Shown here piece by piece: positions 36,201 through 48,624 of a DNA stretch of 64,000 bases. Position numbers and translations under genes: made by a program. The stretch comes from Tubulanus polymorphus (taxonomy: Eukaryota; Nemertea; Palaeonemertea; Tubulaniformes; Tubulanidae), in contig NC_134031.1 of NCBI RefSeq assembly GCF_964204645.1, positions 15,559,307 to 15,623,306 on the forward strand, read 5' to 3'. The stretch's first letter is position 1, and each line of letters opens with the position of its first letter. The notes under the pieces are model-generated. The model was not told where the DNA came from, did not search any database, and saw only the letters and a list, made by a program, of their open reading frames with translations.

Positions 36201-37820
36201 GTGCTGCATTATCATCATTACGCCGCGTGAAACGTCGACGCTGATATGAACATTAAACGATGATGAATTCCCGCAAATTCGTGTTGTCGTTTCGGATCAA
36301 GGAAGAGCGATCGGACTGAAGCGCGCGTGGGCGAAACCGCTGCTGTTGGTTTTTGATGCGTTGTTGGTGATGAGCATGCAATACCCATTATATACCCGGC
36401 CGCGAACCCGCATAATGATTATTACTGATGTAAAACGGCGAACTCTCTCCTAATCTGCCCACGGAGTCCATATATATGACACTTCTAATTGATACCACTT
36501 CACTTATATTAACTGCGACGGTTGCCTGATGGGTTTCAGTTTATAACTGAAGTTCCATCTCTTAGAAGCGGCGACGTTAAGATATTTAATTCGACTATTG
36601 GAACGAAGAAAAATAAACAGACGAATTTTCGGAATTTCCGATAATATACAGTTCTATATCGGGGCAGAATTCGCGCAATTTTAGTATCTCCGTTAGGTGG
36701 TTGTCAAGGAAACAACGGTATCCATATCCAAATGGCTTGTGAAAAAATTCCGTTGTTTATATGCGGCCCCGTTTCTGGGTATTATCGGTCGCAACGTAAC
36801 TCCGTATCAAACTTAGCGCTAACATCATCCTTTATTGAAGGTTATTTGGTAGCTCGATGTATAGCTGTAATTTGTGTCTATTTCTAAATTAAAAAGCTCC
36901 CCGTTGATTCAATCAGTTTCCAGTAGCTGGAAATCAATTTCTTATACGTTTTTTGAAGTAATTTTCCGTTGTAATATTTGCGTCGGTTTTTATGTACCCG
37001 TCTCTGTCATTGTTTGCGCAGGTTATTATTAAATTCATTAAACGAGGACACTTGATGCCGACTGATTGCGCTTTTGGAAATTAACGTTTCTTATATCAAG
37101 GGATATTCTTACGATCGCAGAAAAGAAGATAGTCGTCATTTTGTAGTAAGAGGAAACCGACGCAGCCGTATTCTTGGAAACCGTTTCAATTATAGCAAAG
37201 ATGAAAACCCTGGATAATACCGTCTGTCGGTTCGACGCAGGGGGCATGAAATCCGACGAAATTGGTGTCTCAAAAACTTTATTTCGCGTAGCAAATTTCG
37301 AATATCGAATTTCCACTTGTATTGCCGCGAGCTTGTTTAGCGGCAAATGTGATGATTTGTTAATCAAACCGAGTTAATGAATAGGTCGTCATTTATACGA
37401 TTCTTTTCATCCGTGATTTCTTTATTCTTCAGATGACGAAATGAAGCCACTTCAAAACCAGGAATAACTTTACAAGCTTTGCACCATGGGAAATCGTTGC
37501 TCAAAAAAGTTGGTTAGAGTTAACATAGGGATACTTGCCATGGTGTCAATTAAAAGTTCATTGCTAATTCATCACCAGATATCTTTAAACAACTTTTGAG
37601 CTATACTGACCCAGGATTTGGAGAATGGGATTATGAGAGCCCAGCATTTATTTCTTCACGATTTTAGCCGATCTAGTTCGTGGCGCTCTGTACTACACGA
37701 AAGAACTCGCGATACTCAACACGTCTGGCACTTGGGTTCTCGGTGAACACGGCTAGGAATATTTCTTTTGTCATAATTTTTTTTATGCAGGTTTTTGAAA
37801 GGCATGAAACATCCTTCAAG
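33300..37820. other. Gene-free stretch
   Basis: No supported exon or named repeat, apart from a short (TC)n run at 33340-33351 and short (TA)n near 34693-34710. Some of it may be 5' flank of the gene at 33004. Confidence 0.4.
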
Positions 37821-37827
37821 TCGTGCC

Positions 37828-38125
37828 AGCCAGAAAGTTGGGACAGTCACGTGACTTAACGCTTCTTATTTGACTGAATGCGAACCTGAAGCATCTAAGA
37901 TGGAAACTATGACACGAAAAATATTTGAGAATAACTTACATTCGAATGTAATTTTTGTCTATGAATTATATATTTGATCATAATTTATTCTTTATAAGTT
38001 ATTATTTCATATGAATCATAATCTGACAATTGATATCGGTCTGTGAATATGTTAACTTTTCATGTTAAAGTTTTAAATGTGATGACATCATCAGCATGTC
38101 ACGTGACTGTCCCAACTTTCTGGCT
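37828..38125. mobile_element. MITE with 28-bp perfect terminal inverted repeats
   Basis: Left end agccagaaagttgggacagt continuing cacgtgac (37828-37855); right end gtcacgtgactgtcccaact continuing ttctggct (38098-38125). The arms are exact inverted copies. The AT-rich 240-bp interior holds no ORF. Element length is 298 bp. Confidence 0.9.
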
Positions 38126-38129
38126 GAAA

Positions 38130-38930
38130 ATTTAAGTACAGCGGAGGCCTGACGTTTCATCCCTTGTAATTTTATATAGAGCGTCCCGACCGTCTGATAA
38201 TGATCCTTAACGACCAATTTTTTATCGGAACTTTATAGCGTATAAATAAACAATATAAACACAAGGTATTTCCGTGATATATTGTGAATTTATTTGCAGT
38301 TCATATTTAGCGCCATTCTCGTGAGATTATCAACAACCCGGAAATCGAATCCAAGCCCATCGCCAAACCCCTGTGGTTTTTGCGAAATTTTTGTGATGAT
38401 GCTCGGTACAAGTTCAGGATCGTGGTATTTCAACTTTAAGGCAGACTATGTAAGTGAATATAGCTAAGTTGATCCGCAATTTGTAACAAGTTAATTCAAT
38501 ACATGCACGACATATCGTCAAATGGATGTCACTCACAGTGAGCTGGTGCCGGTATGCTTATGAGTTATAAGATTGTTATATAATGATATTTCCTTATTAG
38601 GCAAAGCAGCACGACAAATTGGTATAGAAGCCGACCACGCGGGCAAGCCGTAAGCGATAGCTAACGTTGGACAGTAAGATAACTAAATTAATTCACATCA
38701 CGTTATACTAGTCGTGGAAGAACCGGCTACAGATATACCAGAAGACTAGTATCGGTTCTATACGTATGTGACAGTCATAAGAAATTGAGCAAATATAGTT
38801 CGTATACACGACAAGTACAATATCCGTGACGGTTTTCTACGGCCATGTGTTTTGCTGTTGCTGTTTGGGCGATTAAAGATGATATCTCGACGATCACCAT
38901 TGATAAAACACTATATCCGCATTTGAGACA
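38130..38930. other. No gene seen
   Basis: Only short unsupported frames. Confidence 0.4.
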
Positions 38931-38934
38931 GCGA

Positions 38935-39160
38935 AAATCTCGCAATAAAGACGAGAAAATGATAAAGCCCGACAAAATGTTTCCTTGAGCAGGTAGTTTT
39001 TACAACACGTTTCGACTATTAACTAATAGTCATCTTCAGGAATACTGAATATTGAATTCGGTATTCCTGAAGATAACTTATAGTTTTTAGTCGAAACGTT
39101 GAATAAACTACTAAATCTAGAAAACATTTTCGGGCTTTCGTTATCTTGGTGCGGGATTCT
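38935..39160. mobile_element. Head-to-head inverted retroelement fragment with hammerhead-like motif
   Basis: Two arms of about 100 bp meet near 39045. On the minus strand the left arm reads CTGAAGAT, an 8-bp stem GACTATTA/TAATAGTC, then GAAACG (between 39011 and 39039). The right arm carries a degraded version on the plus strand (cctgaagataacttatag, then tagtcgaaacgttg). The outer arm sequences (aaagcccg / cgggcttt) also pair. Close relatives are at 58694-58900 and 52325-52547. Confidence 0.6.
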
Positions 39161-39164
39161 ATTC

Positions 39165-39880
39165 ATATTATCCTGACGATATCCGAATGAGGGAATTAGC
39201 CAAATTCTGGAATTCAACTTTTCCGTACAGGGGCTGGTACTGAAAATGCTGCCATTTCCCAGCGCAGCATACAAATAAGGTTCGCGCTAAACTACAATTA
39301 TGAAAACACAGATTTATCGTTTTTAACAGATTTTGGATTGCGAAATTCGTCGCGTATTTTGCAGGTCCATTTCGATTTTGCAGCGGCTGGTCTTCTGTAT
39401 ACGACACTAACCAGGATTGAGCGGTCGTTAAACCCGGGATATTTAATGAATTAGCGTCTAATCAATGATGTCTTCTCTCAAGATCGCGTTATGGTAGCCG
39501 CACCGATCGCACCCGAGAAATGAGAATCGTTTAAACAGTAGTGCATCGTATTTACACAGTCAGAAATTTGCCGATGCTTCCGTAGATGGACTTATTATAG
39601 GCTCTCGCTAAATGGCTAAAATGCTTGAAGGACGCATAACGACTGACGATGGATAAACTTATCGGATTTCAGGTGCGTCTATTTCGACAACTGAACCTCG
39701 GTTTAATGCGAGTTGAATCATCGATTTGAGATCTCTCGAAAAGGATCCACTGAGAAAAGTGAGACACAATGGCCGGGATATCGTTCTCTCCCGCTCCAGG
39801 GTTTATCCTGTTGGGGCAGAGTTTTTTTTTTAGGCCGACGGTTCTTCTATTGTCTCGTCCCTATCATACGAGACCAGGGT
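39165..39880. other. No gene seen
   Basis: No exon-like structure was recognised. Confidence 0.4.
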
Positions 39881-39885
39881 CCCAG

Positions 39886-40200
39886 TTTCACGAAAACGTT
39901 TAACCCAAATTGTTGGTATAATTTCTGTAATTGGTTTCTTCATTTTTTCAATGAGGACAACAATTCAAACTTTACCGATTTAAACTTAACTGCTTCAAAC
40001 TTAACTGCTTCAAACTTAACTGCTTCAAACTTAACTGATTTAAGCTTTACTGCTTCAAACTTATCTAATTTAAGCTTTACTGCTTCAACTGTAACTGCCT
40101 CAAACTTAAATGATTTAAGCATAACTGCTTCAAACTTAACTGATTTAAGCTTAACTGATTCAAACTTCACTGATTTAAGCTTAAGATTTAACTGATTCGG
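39886..40200. repeat. 15-bp tandem repeat (TTAACTGCTTCAAAC) in a MITE-like context
   Basis: About fifteen units of 15 bp alternate between cttcaaacttaactg and atttaagctttactg types from about 39968 to 40195. They follow a gtcccagtttcacgaaaacg start that resembles the element at 12388. A 160-residue frame through it is only the translated repeat (LTASN/LTDLS) and is not called as a gene. Confidence 0.85.
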
Positions 40201-40204
40201 AACT

Positions 40205-43200
40205 GCACAACAGGAAATAATATCGGTGGGTTGGAGTATGTTCATATAACAAAATGAAAGTTTTGTCTTTGGATTGGTTGGGTAGGCTATATATGAATAT
40301 GCTGTACGTGATGAAGTCTAGGCATTATGACTCGTGGTGACCATAAACACGATATGAAATATTCATTCGTTGACTTTATATGATAGCACTTTCTGGCAGC
40401 CCTTCAAGTACGATCGTCTGACCAACTTAATACAAAGGACCAGTATCACTTCCGAGCAAGTGATACTTAGACAATACAGAGTTGAATTATGTAACTGAAT
40501 ATCTAATGACTAACAGGAGTTCGTCTGATGTGTCCGTAAGAAACCCTAATACAAAGAACACGGCAGATCATCGGAATCGACAGCTCACGCCTGAGTAGCT
40601 CGGTCGGCTGCGATCATCAAACGGAGTCGTCTGCATATCCCCTTTCTCCAAAATAAAAGGAAGACGTTTTGTCTCGCTTGAAGATCGAGATTTTTTCCTA
40701 GATGTTATCGACGTAGCAGACCCGAGGATGACGATAATGAACGTTATTATCGGGGCTCGGATAAAAAGAATCGTTTGTGTTTTGTTTCTATTGCTATTCA
40801 ATGGCTTCACTGGTCCTATGCTGATTTCATTAGCAGACACCGCCGCGGGCGTAGATATCTGTATTTAGAGGTAAACATTATGATAAACAACATCAAAATA
40901 TCCAGATGAAATTAGTAAAACGAAATGAATTTACATATCTGTTAATATATAAATGAAATGCAAAAGGGTCTAGGGTCAGATAGACGTATGCCGGGCAGCT
41001 GCGGAAAAAGCCAAAAATGCTACTAAGGAAGCATTGCGTATTGGCACAAAATGAATACAAAAAGATGACTGCGCATTGGCTGCTTACAGAGAATGGAAAA
41101 TAAGATTAATGATACACAAAAATTTAATTTGTCATTTGGGCAGTTTTCGATTGGTGTTTGCCGATTCCAGAATTCTCTTCTGGCGTGTTCGTTTTGACCA
41201 GAATGCGCTCTACCTATTCCGAAATAGCATAACCTGCCGAAACCTGACAGAAGCATCCGCTAGAGAGTTGTTATTATCAGTTTTCATTCCTATTAAACCT
41301 TGCTTTAATCATTAATTGGCATTTTGCCATACATATATGTCACAATACCATATTATTCATTTCGCGTGACAAGGACAAAGAACGTATTTCGATTTCTTTT
41401 TAACAAATCTGTGACATTTCCGATGCTATTTTTACTAGTATATCTTTGATCGTATGGTCGTACTATATCTGTCTACGATGTTTATTATATACCATTGTCT
41501 GCGCCATTGCGGATATATGCGGTAGTGTGGTCGCCGAGAGGGTTTCGGCGCGTGCGCAGCGATCGATGCGATGTTGTTACGGTAGACACGTTGCTCTTTA
41601 GACGCGAAGTAATAATAACATCCTAGGGGCATTTCCGTATCCGCGCCCGACAACTCGGGGCGTTCTCCACACCGTACAAATATCAAGTTCCGTCGATGCG
41701 TTTCTATTAGTTCGCATTACCGGCCGCGTAGACATCGCCTCGAGAACAACCTCGTCACGCGCATGCGCAAGCAATCTGCCCTTATCAGAATACATATAAC
41801 GCGACGCAAAAAAAAACGGAGTTTGTTTTTCTTGTTAATTTGCAAAGTACGATTTCGCCACGTCAATGACTGATATTCACTGGTTCCTATTCCTATTTAG
41901 CCCCTTCTCATTTTACCACTTATTTCATTTCCATTTCGCCCCTTTCCCTTCCCCGTTCCAAATGTGTCCCTTTCCCATTTTGCCCCCACCCTTCATTTTA
42001 CCTTTTCTCAAATTTCCCATTTGGCTAATCCCATTACTATGCAATTGTCTAGTCATGAACGGGGATGTTCGTCGTCAAAAAGGTGGATTCGAATTCAAAT
42101 CCAGGAAATAATCTTTGTAGATAAGCTTAGATAAACAGGGTCATCACGAGGTTCTGCATTGATGGATCGAACCACGGATGATGGATACCCATAAAACAAC
42201 TAAATATTTAAAAAATGTTTAAAAGCATTACTAAATATACCATCCATCGCATTTCGTTTCGCATACGATTTTACGACGAACAGGAGATATCGTCGTCGGT
42301 GGTATCGTTTCTATCGTTCCCTCGAAATAAAAGTAAATCGTAGTCGACGTCCGTTAATTATTTCCTATAGCTACGGTAAGTGGCATTTTCTGCTGAAATT
42401 GGCTATCATAAGAGACGCACAATCGTCGGTGACGACAGCACCGTGTGCTGCGCGATGCGTGTGTGTGTTGTGGAGATGAGAAAATAATCAAGTCGTTGTC
42501 GTTTGTCTATTCCGTCTCCATTCATGGTCAATTGAGAGCTGCTCCGGTGATATCTATTCGCCTTTCGGAACAAAGCTAATTTCAATTCGTAATGGATTCG
42601 ATAGACATCAATTTATTCCATTCGCCGATATAGCGTTTAACATTCAATATGATTGCCGTTGAAACAACCAGGCTTTGTAGCGTAGGCGGAGGCGGCGTTG
42701 GTCGCAGCCGTTGAGGCAATAATCGAAATTGCTTATTTCGTATTTATTTGATTCGTTATAAATTCGCTTTCAGAAACGGCGAGTACAACGGCTGAATTAT
42801 AGATGGATAGATATGCGTGAGTTAACATGGCGTGAACCCGAGTTACACACGCGTACACTGCACTTTCGTCGGAAAGTGCCTAGAAATCAGCTACGCTACA
42901 TTAAAATTGATGGAACTCGTCGTAGTGTATTATCGAAGCTCCTTTAAGTCGGTTAAGACCTGTTAAGCTGCGATCTTAATCACACTGTCGTCGGGTATTA
43001 AAGGCCTGCTGGAGTCGGAAGCCTCCCTCATTACGCGTTCGAACTAGAATTTTCATCATTTCTCGCTCGCGAAAAACGACGTCGACATTTTTAAACAGTA
43101 CCGACTTAAAACACGATTATGAGTTCATAAAGTCAACGTTAAGACGAATAGTATTTTGAATGTTGACTAGATTCATTCGTAGCACGAGCTTTCGCTAATA

Positions 43201-43685
43201 TAGTATACTAGCAGGATAGCCATCTTCGTTGGTTGGTGGGATGATATAAACATCATGAACTTCCTCACTGGTCAGGCTATAGGCTAGTTCACTAATTTCC
43301 TCATAGAGGGAGACAACTTCCAAAATGACTGATGATGTTTTGTATTAGTTACGATTTTCTTTTACTAAATATATTGCCTCCTTGTTATTATTCACATTTT
43401 AAACTATAACGTAGGCTAAAAACCTGTCCAGGGTTATTTAGTACTGAGAAATTGCCACATCAACATGAAACACCCCACCCAATAACCTCCATAAAACCTC
43501 GAACCCATTTATATAGTTATCTAGATACTCTTCGTAAGATTACATAAGAGTTTATTCATGTATTGTCATCTCTACAAGTAAAGCCAGCCTATAAAAAAGC
43601 TTATACTAGACACAAACTTTGATTCATAATTTTCACGGAAGATTATCGGGTATATTAGTTCACAGAGGTTGAAATCACGTATAAT
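40205..43685. other. Gene-free stretch
   Basis: No supported exons. A pyrimidine-rich segment lies at 41890-42030. An open frame there (41866-42111) reflects composition only. Confidence 0.4.
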
Positions 43686-43689
43686 GACC

Positions 43690-43802
43690 TGGGCCCGGTT
43701 TTATAGAACGGTATTACCTTTAACCCGGGGGCTAACTTTATTCATTTTCAATCAAGTTAGCCCTCGGGTTAAAGGTAAAACCAGTCTATAAAATCGGCCC
43801 CT
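43690..43802. mobile_element. Near-perfect palindromic MITE
   Basis: The arms tgggcccggttttatagaac / ctataaaatcggcccc and acctttaacccgggggctaac / gttagccctcgggttaaaggt fold into one long hairpin around a loop of about 20 nt (tttattcattttcaatcaa). The whole element is only about 113 bp. Confidence 0.85.
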
Positions 43803-43804
43803 AG

Positions 43805-44800
43805 ATCTTAGATAGACTATTTCTAAAAACCTGTGAATATCCGAGGAACGGTTGAAATAGGTTGAATCTAGCGATTTTCTTTTTCGAAATGCAAATATAT
43901 CCGGTGTTTAGCACGCTTTGTCAGCGCACTTGCTAGCAGTGCCTGCGGGTGCACCGAAAACAGCACGATTGCAATCAATGAAAGTGCAAACGAAGCATAA
44001 ATTGATTGCGGAGAATAATTAAAACCGAAAATATCGACGTCAATCTGCTGCGCGTGGTAAATAAGAGTTACTCACACGAAAACCCAATCGTCAATCAAAA
44101 GCGTAGCGTAACAGTCTAATGAACGCATACGAAGTTTTAATACATCTCTACTTCATTTGGACGCAAAACAATGAAACGAAACTGATACATTACAATACAT
44201 TGACATGTATCGAGACAGATTGAAAACAGATTAAGTTAACTGATTAAAATCGGCTTGAGCCTCACTAATAATAGGAATGTTGACAAACTGTGGTTTTGAA
44301 ATATATACTTGTCAATAATTTACCTTGCCTAGCTTAACACTTAAATTAGTGGCGCTATATGGCGTTATCCAGACTACCGCTTCCGTTTCACAGGGAGAGT
44401 TCGAACAAACTCTCTAAACTGACCACGTGATTTACCAATCGAGTATGTATAGTATATATGGCGAGTATAGATTTACCAAAGAAATTGAGCCCTTAGTTTT
44501 TACGCGTGGTATTTAAGATTATACTTCCATTCCCTGTAGATTTGACGTTTTTGGAGGGAATTATAGATTCATACAAAACTCGACGACGGCGGAGGCTCAG
44601 GTGGATTGATTACGTCCAAATTGGCATGACATGCGCGCGCGTCTTATCAACCGCCGGTTCCACAGATGAGAAACATTCTATGCGCGGTGTTCCCAGTGAC
44701 AAATATGTAACTTCGGCCTTAACCACGAACTCTAGAAAGAAGGTGAATCTCGATTTTCAGGTCATTTATGGCATCATTTTCATTTAGAACACTAATTTCA
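43805..44800. other. No gene seen
   Basis: Only short unsupported frames; one at 44506-44787 has an Arg-rich run but no domain. Confidence 0.4.
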
Positions 44801-44804
44801 AGCC

Positions 44805-44986
44805 TCAGTCGGAACAATCAACCCCCGATTACCACCCTCCCACATAATTCCACCTACCGCCAGATTTTCTCAATGTACATCTCTATACAAATACGTAGTA
44901 AAACACCCCCGATATACCGCCATACTCCCTTTACCGCCAAAAATCGTTCGGCACCGATGTGGGTGGTTTATCGGGGGTTCACTGTA
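44805..44986. mobile_element. pogo/Tc1-like MITE (imperfect)
   Basis: The right end ggtggtttatcgggggttcactg then ta, and the left end cagtcggaacaatcaacccc then cgattaccacc, are imperfect inverted copies about 180 bp apart. The CAGTG...AACC(C)CCGATA start next to TA resembles termini of pogo/Tigger-type transposons. The superfamily is an inference from the termini only. Confidence 0.5.
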
Positions 44987-44989
44987 TAG

Positions 44990-47190
44990 CCATTTGTTGA
45001 ATGATATGATAGGGCAGTACCAACAATATTCATTACGATGATATTTGATTTGCTGCTTTAATGCCATGTTCAAAATGGCGTTGTCGAATGGAATAAATGG
45101 TTGTGCGTTCATAAATATCTAATACGTACAGCTTTACGGAAATTGGAAAATTCCCAACATCGCGAATCATATTTCAATTTTATATGTTCGAAAATGCTTT
45201 TTAGATTCAATTTCAATAAAACGTCTATCGGCGCTTTGTATGTCGCAGTATCTACATGTTATCGTATTTGCTGTTTATCATATCTGAAAAATAGACGACG
45301 TATTTTCTGATGAAGATAACCGCTTGTTTCGTTCGGAGGACACGCGTTCGTCGAACTGCTTTTGAACTGAAAATTGCCCGCCTACTTACCGCGCATTTAC
45401 CCGGTCAATTGCACCCACGCTGACCACACAATTTCCCGGAAATCATATCTAACAATTTCATCTTCATCTAAATGTGAATTTCGTCTATGTATGATATGTT
45501 CGAGGCCGTGAGTTGCTTAGGTGAAACACGTTGATAATGAATCGATAGGTGTTTAGATGATGCTATAGGGGCACATGCAAACAACAATCTAACGTTCGTC
45601 TAGTTAATATAAACAATTTGCGAAATCGCGAATCGACACCCAATTCATGAAACATTTCCTAAATATCTTGATAATCGTTGACGGCACATTCTGCACAATT
45701 TAAGTTCACCTTAACCTCCATTGCGACCCATGCGCACACTGATATCATGCCAGCGAAAAGTTTGATACCGTTTATTCGACGTATCCTAAATTCTCCAATC
45801 ATAAAAAAATCATATACTAATACATATTTACCTATTATTCATTCTTGTAAAATCTAACTTTTATAGATTAAAATTTAGCAGATTTCATGGTTCTAAATCA
45901 ATTGAATTGATATCTGTTAATACCTGCTCCAGGAAGGCGGCATACGAACCACCGAAGTAATTTCTAAGGTATACGGCGTACTCTGAATTACAATTCAAAG
46001 AAAAATTATTTCCTATTACCTTTTTTGGTAATGTAATAATCATAAACGTAATAATGTCTGTCTGGTATTATATTGTTTGATATCGGTGTTCCACATGTAT
46101 ATCATATTCCTTTGTACTTGGATATGTCCACCATACGATTTTGTATGACTTTGGTGATGAATAGATAATAATAGTGATAATGATTTTTTTTAAATGACAA
46201 TGATACGCTGGAACCATCTCGTATCAGGCGGTCTATGCATGGTTTATTGTTGATTGTATTTAAGTCCGCCAATACTTCCTCCTTTCAGCCCCTGACTTAC
46301 CCTCAACACACATGTAACGGTCCTTCTATAAATAACGGTAGGTTTCATATCGAAATGACATTAATTCCGCGTATATTTCCGGCCTTTTCTACTTTTTTGA
46401 ATATACTTTTTGCATTAGATGAAGCGTTGACCGCGTGCAAGGGGGAAAACCGTATTACGTTTAGATTTTTATGTCACCTTATCTATAGACCAGAATTTAA
46501 AAAAAACCCGAATCCTTTTTCATGAAACCGGTCGTAACAACATAACGATAAATCAGGGAAGTCATATGTAGTCAAGTCATATATATGCATATTGTGAGCT
46601 GTGTTTATTCCTGCTGTAATATGAAGCAGAATTACTTACGTTTGTTCACAATAGAAAATCGCCTTGTCACAAACGCGATAAAATAAATTCGTTGTTTACT
46701 TGTGATAATAGAGCACCGATTGACATTTGTTTTTAAATGACATTAAAAAATTCTAACGTTACCGATAGTTTTTATCCTCACTCGCTATACGATAAAAGGG
46801 AATATCATTCCAAACGCTTACCTGCTTCGATTAATACGAATATCCTCCTCGCGAGTCCAACATTTCACTCGAAATGATTCGCGATCGTTTCTTCGTTTCG
46901 TCTCGACAGTGTTGTTACATCATCGTGGTCGTATTTAAACTATCGTTGCCGTCGTCGTCGTTTGAGAGCCGTTCTGATATTGCGGTACAGCTCGCTACAG
47001 ATACAAGGCGAGTCTGGTTCAATGCTGCCATTTCCTGACTGTACGATGCAAGCCTTGTAAACGAAGTCGTGAATTGCCTGACTGTCGCGCTGCCGTGCGA
47101 GTGAGCGAGCGAGCGGGAGTGACCTCCACATCTTGAACCGTTCGGTATAGCGCGCATTGGAAACGTTTGTTCGGGGTTTATTTCTATAGA
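44990..47190. other. Gene-free stretch
   Basis: No supported exons or defined repeats. Confidence 0.4.
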
Positions 47191-47198
47191 ACAGGAAC

Positions 47199-47444
47199 GA
47201 CGATATGATATATGATATGATATATGATATATGATATATGATATATGATATATGATATATGATATATGATATATGATATATGATATATGATATATGATAT
47301 ATGATATATGATATATGATATATGATATGATATAAGCTATATGCTATATGCTATATGATATATGATATATGATATGATATATGATATGATATATGATATG
47401 ATATATGATATGGTATATGATATGATAAATGATATGATATATGA
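47199..47444. repeat. ATATG-rich satellite, (ATATGAT)n and (ATATG)n
   Basis: About 245 bp of atatgat/atatg units with variants (atatgctat near 47337-47355). Frames through it give Ile-Ser-Tyr repeats only. Confidence 0.93.
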
Positions 47445-47449
47445 TATTT

Positions 47450-48620
47450 CGCGACACTGCACCGATGACGGCGTTTTTCGCGAAGGAACCACGAAAACCT
47501 GAAAACCGGACGAGGTGGTGTTTTCTTCAGTTGGTTCGTTCACACGTTTCTAAGCAACCGGTGCGATCAGATGGTTGAGTTCGTCGCATTAAAAACGAAC
47601 GTAAGCGCTCGAATATTTGCCGATGAGGAGTAACCGTACGCGCAGACGTATTTGCGGGCAATTTTCCCCCCAGTTAACGCTTGCTGTCATTAATGAAATC
47701 GCGCGATACGACGAAGACAATGGGGAACGCTTATCGGAAAATCACGCCGAGGATTTAGAAAATTCAAGTTTGCTTCATTAGAGAGCTGGGAAACCCGCAT
47801 CCGATGGAACTGACGGAATAATCGAAGTTCCTCTCAAGATCCAATTGACAAAAAGTCCAAAATATTGAAGAAAAAATTGAAAATGGCCCGAGTGGAAATG
47901 TCATTGCTCTACCAGTTTTCTACCACAATATTACGGATTTGTTCCTTCAATTGAATCATGGGCAGTCACTTTCATACGGAAACTATCATCCCCTTGTTCG
48001 CATTGCTTGATAACAATTTTTTTTACATTAAGCGGCCATGTTGGATCACGCATTTCTTTACCAAATCACGCGAGACTTGTGATGAAAATTTCATTTGCTA
48101 AGCGAAACCATTATGCTCAAGTCTCGCGAGACTCGGTGAGACTCCGATATGGAATAGGTGTATTAGGAACTTGCTATTCATTCTTTCATTGAATCGTTTT
48201 TTTTTCTTGATGATTGAGAGTTGTTGACTTCTTACACTCTGTGTAATATATGAATTCCAAGAATTGGAATTTCATCATCAGTTACGCGGGTTATATCGGC
48301 AAGAGAGACTTCACATTTGGAATGTGTCGTGTTGCGTATGTGATGAAACTGCAGAAGGTTGCAAATGAGTCCTTTCAGGTCTAAATCTGACAGCAAATAG
48401 CTGCGACGGGTTTCCTCGAATCACCGTTACTAAGGTAACAATTCCGCAATTTTCGCTACGCATCGCCAATAATAGAATGAAAATTGTGCATCGATGGGGC
48501 GCACCTGTTTACATTACCTACCAGATCACCAAAACCAAAGATAAAAACTATCTACAATACTTGTTGAATGAAATTTAACGATTCATATTTCAATATGTTT
48601 ACTATATATAGATAATTCGA
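47450..48620. other. Downstream flank of the serine protease gene, no gene seen
   Basis: No exon-like frame. A tctcgcgagac palindrome occurs at 48122-48132, with a partial relative (atcacgcgagacttgtgatg) at 48064-48083. Confidence 0.4.
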
Positions 48621-48624
48621 AGTT

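Noticed and set aside
39713-40195. 160-codon ORF, the longest frame in the window
   Set aside because: Its second half is a 15-bp tandem repeat that stays open because its period is a multiple of three; the reverse strand is open for the same reason.
44506-44787. ORF with an RRRRRLRWID stretch reminiscent of LINE C-termini
   Set aside because: The resemblance is limited to one short Arg-rich word, with no other RT motif or 3' tail nearby.
47337-47543. Minus-strand ORF with repeated Ile-Ser-Tyr
   Set aside because: It is the translation of the ATATG satellite.
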